DNA of 58,587 nucleotides from assembly GCA_964510225.1 (NCBI GenBank), contig CAZEAN010000022.1:1-58587 (forward strand). The letters run 5' to 3'. Source of the stretch: CAZEAN01 sp964510225. GTDB lineage: Bacteria; Planctomycetota; Planctomycetia; Isosphaerales; Isosphaeraceae. Below, piece after piece: positions 8,285 through 15,672 of this stretch; positions within the stretch are counted from its first letter, which is position 1, and every line of letters begins with the position of its first letter. Both the position numbers and the translations under genes were made by a program. A model generated the notes under the pieces. It was not told the origin of the DNA. It did no database searches and saw nothing but the letters and a program-made list of their open reading frames with translations.

Positions 8285-9100
8285 ATGATACGAGTCGACG
8301 CCCGTCGATCGCCCTCTGCGCGATCGAACTTGGCCGGCGGCTTTACGCTGATCGAGCTGTTGGTGGTCATTGCGATCATCGGTTTGCTTGTAGCGTTGCT
8401 GCTTCCGGCAGTGCAGGCGGCCCGATCGGCTGCGAGGCGCACAAGCTGCCTCAACAACTACCGCCAACTAGGGTTGGCACTCCATAGTTATCACGACACC
8501 AACGCCTCGTTTCCTCCGGGAGGTTGGTTGCGACGGCCTGGTGAGCAGATCCGCTGGATTGCGTGGTCGGCCCTCTTACTCCCACATCTTGAGCAGCCGG
8601 CACTGTATAGCCATCTGAATCTGGCATTACCGTACAACCATCGTGCAAACCTCACCAGTGCCGTAACAGTACTGGATGTTTACCTCTGTCCGAGTTCAAG
8701 GAGAGAACTCCCGCGAGTAGATGGTCGGGGAGCCTGTGATTACGGTGCGATCTACGGCGAGCGGATCACGAGCCCGAACAACCCTCCCAAGGGACCGATG
8801 CTCTACGATCAGACGTTTCCGATTGCGGCGATCCGAGACGGGACCTCTCAGACCATTTTCGTTGGTGAAGATACTGCCTGGCAGGATGGGCAATGGATCT
8901 TCGGCCGGAACGTCTTTGATCAGGCCTTTGCGATTAATCAAGCTCCAGCCTTCGAGAATGACATTCGGAGCGATCATCCCGGTGGAGCGAATGTGCTCTT
9001 CGGCGATGGACATGCGCTGTTCTTGAAGGAAACGACCGACCTCCAACTCCTCGCCGCGTACTGTACTCGAGCCGGTCGCGAAATCATCAACCCTTACTAA
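8285..9100 (+). CDS. DUF1559 prepilin-like protein
   Basis: A 271-residue type IV pilin-like protein. The prepilin cleavage/methylation site is GGFTLIELLVVIAIIGLL (residues about 18-35) with the usual Glu at +5, followed by AVQAARSAARRTSCLNNYRQ, the classic planctomycete DUF1559 start. The C-terminal HPGGANVLFGDGHALFL (around residue 235) is the family's H-x9-DG hallmark. Such proteins are expanded in planctomycetes; they are presumed processed by prepilin peptidase and displayed at the cell surface, but their role is unknown. This copy is the first gene after a cobalamin riboswitch, so it is probably linked to B12 acquisition together with the next gene. The ribosome site before ATG 8285 is weak. 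Confidence 0.92.
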   Translation: MIRVDARRSPSARSNLAGGFTLIELLVVIAIIGLLVALLLPAVQAARSAARRTSCLNNYRQLGLALHSYHDTNASFPPGGWLRRPGEQIRWIAWSALLLPHLEQPALYSHLNLALPYNHRANLTSAVTVLDVYLCPSSRRELPRVDGRGACDYGAIYGERITSPNNPPKGPMLYDQTFPIAAIRDGTSQTIFVGEDTAWQDGQWIFGRNVFDQAFAINQAPAFENDIRSDHPGGANVLFGDGHALFLKETTDLQLLAAYCTRAGREIINPY

Positions 9101-9109
9101 CACGTTCAT

Positions 9110-9147
9110 TTTTTAATGACTGAACCACTTTTTAATGACTGAACCAC
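9110..9147 (+). repeat. 19-base tandem duplication
   Basis: Two exact copies of a 19-base unit (TTTTTAATGACTGAACCAC) at 9110-9128 and 9129-9147, in the gap between the DUF1559 and DUF4465 genes. Each copy contains an ATG. The second ATG (9135) is in frame with the downstream gene, but the better start is at 9180. Confidence 0.85.
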
Positions 9148-9179
9148 TCGTTCAACACAAAATATCAGGAATACGTTCA

Positions 9180-11066
9180 ATGAAGATGCGAACCTGCCTT
9201 GCCGTCCTCAGTCTGTTCTTGATCTGCCATTCCGCCCGGGGCGAGATTGTGGCGACATTCGAGGATATCGATGTCTTGAATGACCCCAACGTTCAGTTTG
9301 ACCTCAACAACGAGCCCTTTATTGACAACGCGGGCGGTGGAGCGACTGGTCGCTTCCAAACCGGAGGCGCTGCCTTTAACAATTTCCATGATGGCTTCTT
9401 TGATAGTGGCTTCGCGATCAGTCAAGTCACGGAAAACACACTTCCCGCCAGTTTCGATCGAGAGTTTGCGGCCATTACCGGCTCTGGCTCGGGTGGTTCG
9501 GATACGTATAGTGTTGCGTTCACCTTCGGCTCGAACGATTTCAACAACGATCCGACTTTTGACGTCAATCGCCCCGATAGCGCCTTTGTGGATCTCCCTT
9601 TTGGATTCAATCCAGTCTCGATCGACGTTACCAATACAGCCTACGCCGTCTCGATCATGACCCTCGGCGATCCCAACAACTTTGCCCGCGCCTTCGAAGC
9701 GGGTGACTTCTTTCTCTTAGAGGTCCTTGGATTCAGTGAAACTGGTGGGATCGGCGATCTAATTACTGACCCGGTGGAGTTCCTGCTCGCGGACTTCCAA
9801 GACGGTGCGAGCAACGTCGTGACCACGTGGGAGACTGTCGACCTTAGTTCGCTCGAAGGTGCGCGTAGTCTCCGCTTCCGACTTACTTCCACCGACACAG
9901 GGATGTTTGGGATCAACACTCCTGCGTACTTTGCAGTGGACAACCTTGCGTTCGCGGCAGTCCCGGAACCCTCGGCAGCAATCCTGCTCGTACTCGGACT
10001 GTTGTTGCTTTGTGTAGCTCGGTGGTTCCAGAACCAAGGTCTCCACCGCGCCGTACTCTTCGTCCTGGTTTCGTCCGGGATCTTGTTCTTGGTGAGTCCA
10101 GAATCGAAGGCGGGTTCGTTTTCGAGGCCAGAAGGATTCACACTGGGAGCACCAGATAATCCGATCGCGCGGTCATCGCTCTCGATTTTTGAGACCTCGG
10201 TGGTCTCGTACAATCCCGCGCCCGGTGTGGGTCCCAACTTTAGGAATCCGACGAGTGGAATCGCATCGCTTGGTGACCTCTACAGTCCGGTCCTTCGACC
10301 GGGTGAGCCGAACACACCGTTCGATCGTCGCTTCCGACCTGAAACTGGTTCGGAACCTTCATCGTTCCACGCTGGTGCGGTGAACGATCCATTTGGCGGT
10401 GATATTCACCATAGCTCCGACACCTATGGGTTCATCGGGATCGATGCCCCTGGCTCGATCACGCTTGGCTTCGATGTCACGATCGTAAATGGGACGGGGG
10501 CGGACTTTGCCGTTTTCGAGAACGGGTTCATGTTCGGAGGACAGGACAGTCTCTTCGCCGAGTTTGCCTATGTGGAGGTATCAAGCAACGGGACGGATTT
10601 TGCACGGTTCGCTTCGATTTCGACAAATACCGCCCCAACGACATCGGCTGGCTCGTTCCAAGGGTTTGATGTCACCAACGTATTCAATCTTGCCGGCAAG
10701 CATGCCAGTAACTGGGGAACACCGTTCGACTTGAGCGACTTGATTGATGATCCCCTGGTGACGGCGGGACTGCTTGATCTGAACGCGGTTCAGTATGTCC
10801 GGCTGGTGGATGTGGTGGGGAGTGGTCCGCTCTTTGATGAAACAAACACGATGATTTCCGGGATTGCGACCGATTCCCTTGGGAACCCAATCCTGGACAA
10901 CTGGGTCACGTACGATTCCAGTGGTTTCGATTATCTGGGAGTCGGAAAGGGAGTCGGTGTCATCAACGCGCTGACTATCCCTGAACCGGCCAGTGTGGTG
11001 ATGGTCTCGATCGGGCTTGGTCTGGGTGTGGTGTCTGCAATCCGACGCCGTCGATCCCGAGCTTGA
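9180..11066 (+). CDS. Secreted DUF4465 protein with two PEP-CTERM signals (apparent two-protein fusion)
   Basis: A 628-residue protein. Start chosen at ATG 9180 because AGGA sits 10 bases upstream and a signal peptide (MRTCLAVLSLFLICHSARG) follows at once. Residues about 20-260 are a DUF4465 domain: VDVTNTAYAVSIM-like (here IDVTNTAYAVSIM), GDFFLLEVLG, a WETVDLSSLEGARSLRF segment and NTPAYFAVDN. A complete PEP-CTERM tail (VPEPSAAILLVLGLLLL then Arg) follows at about 261. A second signal-like hydrophobic stretch then opens a second domain with GFDVTIVNGTGADFAVFENG, FAYVEVSSNGTDF, FNLAGKHASNWGTPFDL and VQYVRLVDVVG, ending in a second PEP-CTERM (IPEPASVVM, about residue 600, then RRRR). It looks like two secreted proteins joined in frame. 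DUF4465 proteins occur in B12-uptake loci of Bacteroidetes, as far as I recall, which fits the upstream riboswitch. Confidence 0.85.
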   Translation: MKMRTCLAVLSLFLICHSARGEIVATFEDIDVLNDPNVQFDLNNEPFIDNAGGGATGRFQTGGAAFNNFHDGFFDSGFAISQVTENTLPASFDREFAAITGSGSGGSDTYSVAFTFGSNDFNNDPTFDVNRPDSAFVDLPFGFNPVSIDVTNTAYAVSIMTLGDPNNFARAFEAGDFFLLEVLGFSETGGIGDLITDPVEFLLADFQDGASNVVTTWETVDLSSLEGARSLRFRLTSTDTGMFGINTPAYFAVDNLAFAAVPEPSAAILLVLGLLLLCVARWFQNQGLHRAVLFVLVSSGILFLVSPESKAGSFSRPEGFTLGAPDNPIARSSLSIFETSVVSYNPAPGVGPNFRNPTSGIASLGDLYSPVLRPGEPNTPFDRRFRPETGSEPSSFHAGAVNDPFGGDIHHSSDTYGFIGIDAPGSITLGFDVTIVNGTGADFAVFENGFMFGGQDSLFAEFAYVEVSSNGTDFARFASISTNTAPTTSAGSFQGFDVTNVFNLAGKHASNWGTPFDLSDLIDDPLVTAGLLDLNAVQYVRLVDVVGSGPLFDETNTMISGIATDSLGNPILDNWVTYDSSGFDYLGVGKGVGVINALTIPEPASVVMVSIGLGLGVVSAIRRRRSRA

Positions 11067-11088
11067 TCACGACAGGGCATAAGACTGT

Positions 11089-11137
11089 CTGGACCCAGTT
11101 GTGGTGTCGTTCGGGAATGAACCGGCCTCGGGTCCAG
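11089..11137. terminator. Hairpin between convergent genes
   Basis: CTGGACCC (11089-11096) pairs with GGGTCCAG (11130-11137), with a smaller GTTC/GAAC hairpin inside the loop. It lies between the convergent DUF4465 and trpS genes and could end transcription from both sides. There is no clear T-tract. Confidence 0.4.
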
Positions 11138-11159
11138 CAGTTGCGGCAACGACGTTGGG

Positions 11160-12134
11160 TTAACCTAATCCACAGGCTGCCCGGGCACGATCAAGAACTT
11201 GGCGGGCGGCGACTCGGGCTCGGGCGGCACCTGATTCACGGACGGCGGTGATCTTGTCGGGGTGGGCGAGTAGATCCTCGCGGCGTTCACGGGCTTCAGC
11301 GAACTGCTCGATGATCAATTCGGCCAACCGTCCTTTGACTTCACCGTAGCCGAGGCCGCCTTCCAGGTAGCGGCGCTTGATCTCAGCCCATTCGTCGGTC
11401 GGGGCGAAGAGCTGGAAGAGTTGGAAGAGGCTGAACTCGTCGATCTTGGCAGGGTCGCCGGCCTCGTCGGGTTGTTTGCTATCGGTCACTAAACGCTTGC
11501 ATTTCTTGGTGATCAGTTTGGGATCATCAAAGATGTCGATTGTGTTCCCATAGCTTTTGGACATCTTGCGGCCATCAGTACCGGGGACGACAGAGACAGC
11601 TGCCAAGATGTAGGGATCGGGGAGTTTGAAGGTTTCGCCGTAGGTGTGGTTGAACCGTTCGGCAATGTCGCGGGTGATCTCAAGGTGTTGCTTCTGGTCT
11701 TGGCCGACGGGAACGAGGTCAGCGTCATAGAGAAGAATGTCGGCGGCTTGCAAAACGGGATACGCAAAGAGGCCGTGCTCGGCGGGAATCCCTTGCTGGA
11801 TCTTATCCTTATAGCTCACACACTTTTCGAGCCAGCCCATCGGGGTCAGGCTGGTCAAAAGCCAGGCGAGTTCGGTGGTCTCGGGGACATCGGACTGGAC
11901 GAACAAGGTCACTTGTTCGGGATCGATGCCGAGCGCGAGCAAGGTCACCACCACATCGTCGGTGTAGTCGCGCATCTGTGCGGCATCACGGACACTGGTA
12001 AGGGCGTGATAATTGGCAACGAAGATAAAAACCTCGTTCTCACCGGCCTGGAGTTCGAGGAACTGACGGATCGCCCCGAAATAATTCCCCAAGTGGAGCG
12101 GACCAGACGGCTGAATTCCCGAAAGCACACGCAT
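11160..12134 (-). CDS. trpS: Tryptophanyl-tRNA synthetase
   Basis: A 324-residue class Ic aminoacyl-tRNA synthetase that charges tRNA-Trp in the cytoplasm. The N-terminal MRVLSGIQPSGPLHLGNYFG holds the HIGH-type motif as HLGN, and GTDGRKMSKSYGN holds KMSKS. The tryptophan-site segments VPVGQDQKQHLEITRDIA and YPVLQAADILLYDAD are intact. Length and motifs are normal for a bacterial TrpRS. It is transcribed alone; the gene upstream on the same strand is the NACHT protein, about 200 bases away. Confidence 0.97.
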   Translation of the reverse strand: MRVLSGIQPSGPLHLGNYFGAIRQFLELQAGENEVFIFVANYHALTSVRDAAQMRDYTDDVVVTLLALGIDPEQVTLFVQSDVPETTELAWLLTSLTPMGWLEKCVSYKDKIQQGIPAEHGLFAYPVLQAADILLYDADLVPVGQDQKQHLEITRDIAERFNHTYGETFKLPDPYILAAVSVVPGTDGRKMSKSYGNTIDIFDDPKLITKKCKRLVTDSKQPDEAGDPAKIDEFSLFQLFQLFAPTDEWAEIKRRYLEGGLGYGEVKGRLAELIIEQFAEARERREDLLAHPDKITAVRESGAARARVAARQVLDRARAACGLG

Positions 12135-12330
12135 CAGTAGTTGACCTTCTCCAGCTCGACTTAGGACGGCGATCGAACCTCCTCAGTTCCAGCGCTTTGG
12201 CGTTCGATCGTGTTGTTCCCATTGAGTTTATTCGCCACCCACTGTAGCAGTTGCCTCGTCTCAAGGCCAAACGGCACTCGTTTGGACTTGTAGCAATGGT
12301 AGCTTGACACATTACACAAGAAAACAAACA

Positions 12331-14883
12331 TCATTTTCTTACATTTACTTGAGGCAATGCTCTCTTGATTGCTGCGATCTCTTGATCACTCACACCCGTG
12401 TTATGGAGCCAAAGATCCTGGAGCGAGGTGAGCGAGCCAAGAGGACCAAGATCACTCACACCAGTGTTCTGCAGCCAAAGAATCTGGAGCGAGGTGAGCG
12501 AGCCAAGAGGACCAAGATCACTCACACCAGTGTTATTGAGCCCAAGAATCTGGAGCGAGGTGAGCGAGCCAAGAGGACCAAGATCACTCACACCAGTGTT
12601 ATTGAGTGAGAGCCGAGACATGGTCTCGTCGCGAACAAGGTGGGCTAACTGAGTCAGGTAGTGGCGTTGTTCGTGGGGTGTGTCGGAGAAGTAGATCGAG
12701 AACACTGGGCTGGGTTCATACCAATCGCCTCGGTCGTCTGCTTGTTGACGCAGCAACTCCCAACGCAAGCAAAGCCGGCTACACTCTTCGGTCTGGCTCG
12801 GTGATAGTCCGGCATGGGGATTCACGCTGAGTCGGGCGAGGAGATAGACGAGCTGTGCCGCATCTCGATTGGTTGCCAGATTCTGCCAATCGCCTCCAAA
12901 AACAACGTCCCAGAGATCCTCTTGGCAGTCGGGCTCTTCGTTGGCAATCAGTTCGAATAGGAAGACAAACGCCTCACGCCAGACGCTGCGATTGGCGTAC
13001 TGACGAATCTCGTCCGGTCTTGTGCCAGGAGGGATGTGCTTGCCTCGGATCCATTGAGGTGACTTAAAGCGATCCTTGAGATAACAGGCCGCGAAATACT
13101 CTTGAAACGAGAGGTGGGTAAATGTGAATTCTCCTTCAGCCCGTTCGATCAGCAAACCGCTCCGCCGCTTTACATGCTCAATAAATCGCGCCGGATCCCC
13201 TTCCTGGGTGACGCGATTGGTTTCCTCCATCCCTTCTGCGACCCACCGACAAAGCTGATCATGTTCGATCAGTATTTCTTGATTAGTATTATCTCTTTGG
13301 CCGGTATCGTCTCGTTGTGCTGCATGACGCTTGAGCTGCATCTCAAAGCCGATCCGCGACAGCCACCGTTTCTTATCGAGCAGCGTATCGTCATCTTCCC
13401 GGAGCTGACGATAGTCATCGATCGATTCGAGATAAGCTTCGGCAATGGCGTTGTACAACAGCGCCTTGCCATTAGGCAACTTGGCCCTGATCCGATAGAT
13501 CAGCGCCATAATCGTCAGTAAGTTTGGGATTCGGGCTAACCTGGTTGTCGACGGATCACGATGGATTGCATCAACGAGCCCCTTTTTCCCCTCCTTCGCC
13601 TTGTATTGGTCCTGTTCGCGCTCCGCATACCAATGCTTTACGAACCGAGCAATCTGCTCGTCATCGAATGGCGCAGCATAACGGAGTGTTGGAGTTGAAT
13701 ATGTGGCAGCTTGCTGAACAAGTTTGGCGGTTTCCGTTTCGGCTTCCTCATCTTCAGGAGGTACGGCAACCCACCGAGGGGCGTCATCTTCCCGGTCGAA
13801 CGGTACCGCTTCGTACCCCACGATTCGCGAGGTGAATAACCAGTGACAGGTCTTGTAGCGATTCATTCCCGATTTAACGGCATCACGCAAATCACGACGG
13901 ATCGACACACTACCGATCTCATCAAGACCATCGATCAAAAAGAAGGCATCGCCTTTCTTGAGTAGTTGCTCAAGGTGATCCGATGGCAGATGACGCCCGG
14001 ACGACGTGCCACGGAACTGCTCTAGCAAGTTCTCCCAAGTGATTCCCGGACCAATCTTTAACTCCCGGAGAATCAAGGGGATGGGAATCAGACTTTTGAG
14101 TCGCGCCTTCCATTCATTGGGCTGCTCATCAGCGAGACTCCAGACAATCCAGTTCACCAAGGTTGATTTACCAGCGCCGGGATCACCCAAAATGACCAAA
14201 CGTCGATGCTCTTCCAACTCTTCCAGCAGCGGCATCCGTTTCGGCCAATCAGCGGGACTCGCATCCGCCGAAACAAAACGCTCCGCCAAGTACGGATTGA
14301 CGAAGAGACGGTCGATCTGGATGTCTTGGTTGTCTTTCAACTGGGGGAGGCCGAGGAACTTGATGTCGCCGTGTGCTTCCCGGAGTGCAGCCAGGTAGTC
14401 GCTTTGATCGGTCCGACGCTGCCGACGATCACGCCACCGAAACAAGGCAGGGATGATAGCGAGTGTTGTTGGTGTCGCCTCGAAGGTCTCGACACCATGG
14501 CCTTTGAAAACCTGTGACCGCCATTCTTTCAAACTAGGGTCGCTCTCCCGCTGGTCAAACTCTGCTGGCCAACTCTTCACTTTGTCATCGAGCACAAAGG
14601 GCAAGATATCGATCCCCAAGCTCCGCGCATGGTCGTATTCCATCTGGGTGATACTACGTTCCTGACCATCCGGAACGGTCCCGCGACGGAAGCCCACCAG
14701 GAGAATACAGAGATGACAACCTTCGACCCGCTCTTGACTGAAGGTCGCAGGCTCATCGGCATCAGACGTCCAATCCTCCATGGGATCGACCGTAATCCCA
14801 CTCTTGCGGAGTTGCTCAATGACATGACGTCGATGCTGTTCGAGGTCCTTGAACGTCGACGAGACAAATGCTCTGATATTCAT
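12331..14883 (-). CDS. DUF4062-NACHT-LRR STAND NTPase (candidate antiphage protein)
   Basis: An 850-residue three-part signalling ATPase. The start at ATG 14883 is chosen because MNIRAFVSSTFKDLEQHR is the usual opening of DUF4062 domains; ATGs upstream only add a short unconserved tail. Residues 1-170 are DUF4062 (FVSSTFKDL, CHLCILLVGFRRG, QMEYDHARSLG). A NACHT domain follows with Walker A (LVILGDPGAGKSTLVNW, about residue 235) and Walker B (AFFLIDGLDEIGS), then a helical region with FTHLSFQEYFAACYL, typical of NACHT proteins. The C-terminus is three to four leucine-rich repeats of 22 residues (LGLNNTGVSDLGPLGSLTSL). Bacterial NACHT and STAND proteins sense phage products through the C-terminus and act through the N-terminal domain; DUF4062 is the likely effector. 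It stands alone, divergent from the 15029 gene. Confidence 0.85.
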   Translation of the reverse strand: MNIRAFVSSTFKDLEQHRRHVIEQLRKSGITVDPMEDWTSDADEPATFSQERVEGCHLCILLVGFRRGTVPDGQERSITQMEYDHARSLGIDILPFVLDDKVKSWPAEFDQRESDPSLKEWRSQVFKGHGVETFEATPTTLAIIPALFRWRDRRQRRTDQSDYLAALREAHGDIKFLGLPQLKDNQDIQIDRLFVNPYLAERFVSADASPADWPKRMPLLEELEEHRRLVILGDPGAGKSTLVNWIVWSLADEQPNEWKARLKSLIPIPLILRELKIGPGITWENLLEQFRGTSSGRHLPSDHLEQLLKKGDAFFLIDGLDEIGSVSIRRDLRDAVKSGMNRYKTCHWLFTSRIVGYEAVPFDREDDAPRWVAVPPEDEEAETETAKLVQQAATYSTPTLRYAAPFDDEQIARFVKHWYAEREQDQYKAKEGKKGLVDAIHRDPSTTRLARIPNLLTIMALIYRIRAKLPNGKALLYNAIAEAYLESIDDYRQLREDDDTLLDKKRWLSRIGFEMQLKRHAAQRDDTGQRDNTNQEILIEHDQLCRWVAEGMEETNRVTQEGDPARFIEHVKRRSGLLIERAEGEFTFTHLSFQEYFAACYLKDRFKSPQWIRGKHIPPGTRPDEIRQYANRSVWREAFVFLFELIANEEPDCQEDLWDVVFGGDWQNLATNRDAAQLVYLLARLSVNPHAGLSPSQTEECSRLCLRWELLRQQADDRGDWYEPSPVFSIYFSDTPHEQRHYLTQLAHLVRDETMSRLSLNNTGVSDLGPLGSLTSLQILGLNNTGVSDLGPLGSLTSLQILWLQNTGVSDLGPLGSLTSLQDLWLHNTGVSDQEIAAIKRALPQVNVRK
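12384..12606 (-). repeat. 66-bp tandem repeats encoding LRRs
   Basis: Three units with a 66-base period (starting at 12421, 12487 and 12553 on the plus strand) plus a partial diverged copy towards 12384. Units share a nearly identical core (GAGCGAGGTGAGCGAGCCAA and onward) and differ at only a few bases. They encode the 22-residue LRRs at the C-terminus of the NACHT protein. High DNA identity points to recent duplication or homogenisation. Confidence 0.92.
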
Positions 14884-15028
14884 GGAGTCACCACCAATCA
14901 TCCAGGAATCACGCAATCAATCTTAAGCGTGCCAGGATTCTAAGTGCGCACAGAGTCACTTGCAAGCAACCCTCGTGTTGGATCAATTTATCTCTTGAAG
15001 TGAATGGGATCGCGTTGGGAGCCGTCCG

Positions 15029-15463
15029 ATGTCCGGGATCTTTGATGACGAAGGGATTCGGTTTGCCTATCCGCCAGATTGGGAAGTTCAGGTCGAACCC
15101 GATGGATCGCGGACTACGATCACCTTGAATGCTCCCGATGGCGTTGCCTTCGCGTTGGTCTCGATTGATGACGACTGCCCCGAGCCAGATGCGATCGCCG
15201 ATGAAGCGCTTGAGGCGATGCGCCAGGAATACCCCGGGCTCGATGCCGTTGCGACCGAAGATACGATCGACGGCCATCTTGCGGTCGGTCATGATCTCGA
15301 ATTCATGACCCTCGACGCCACCAACGCGTGCTCGATCCGATGCTTCCGGACCCCTCGACGGACCGTCCTGATCTTCGGCCAATGGTCCGACCTCGAAGGG
15401 GATGAGCCCGCCGAACAGGTCGAAACGCTCCGCCGCTCCTTGATTGAAACCGATCTCGACTAA
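15029..15463 (+). CDS. Small hypothetical protein, DcrB/PsbP-like fold suspected
   Basis: A 144-residue acidic protein without signal peptide. The opening FDDEGIRFAYPPDWEV, then TTITLNAPDGVAFALVSI and a late CSIRCFRTPRRTVLIFGQWSD followed by a helix with EQVETLRRSL, resembles the small alpha/beta fold of DcrB, PsbP and Mog1, where a 'YPxxWxv' N-terminus and C-terminal amphipathic helix are usual. Function unknown. It is divergent from the NACHT gene with a gap of about 145 bases, and lies upstream of the kinase gene. Confidence 0.7.
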   Translation: MSGIFDDEGIRFAYPPDWEVQVEPDGSRTTITLNAPDGVAFALVSIDDDCPEPDAIADEALEAMRQEYPGLDAVATEDTIDGHLAVGHDLEFMTLDATNACSIRCFRTPRRTVLIFGQWSDLEGDEPAEQVETLRRSLIETDLD

Positions 15464-15542
15464 TCGCGGGTCATGAAGATTGAAGCTCCAGCGCTGAAAG
15501 AGTGATGTGGCCACTCGCCGTAATGCGGTATACTCAGAATCT

Positions 15543-15566
15543 CCGTGAGGCTCTTAGGCTTCACGG
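15543..15566 (+). terminator. Hairpin after the 15029 gene
   Basis: CCGTGA (15543-15548) pairs with TCACGG (15561-15566), with inner GC pairs, about 80 bases past the stop of the 144-residue gene. No T-tract follows. It lies in a gene-free stretch (15464-15672) where I see nothing else. Confidence 0.35.
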
Positions 15567-15672
15567 TACGGTAGAGTCCCTCAAACGGGTCCATTCGTTG
15601 AGATCGTGATCAGTTGATCAACTCACGACATCCATCAATGCCCTTGTCTCGACTCGATAGGTAGTAGACGTC

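Noticed and set aside
11646..12140. 164-residue plus-strand ORF
   Set aside because: Antisense of trpS.
12384..12606. CRISPR-like direct repeats
   Set aside because: The 66-base units are contiguous with no unique spacers and encode leucine-rich repeats.
12304..12652. Plus-strand ORFs with ERGERAKRTKITHTS repeats
   Set aside because: They are the antisense reading of the 66-bp LRR repeats of the NACHT gene, whose Walker motifs and LRR pattern show the minus strand codes.
14909..15514. 201-residue minus-strand ORF
   Set aside because: It lies opposite the 144-residue plus-strand gene, which has a credible fold-like sequence; the minus ORF has no ribosome site or known motif.
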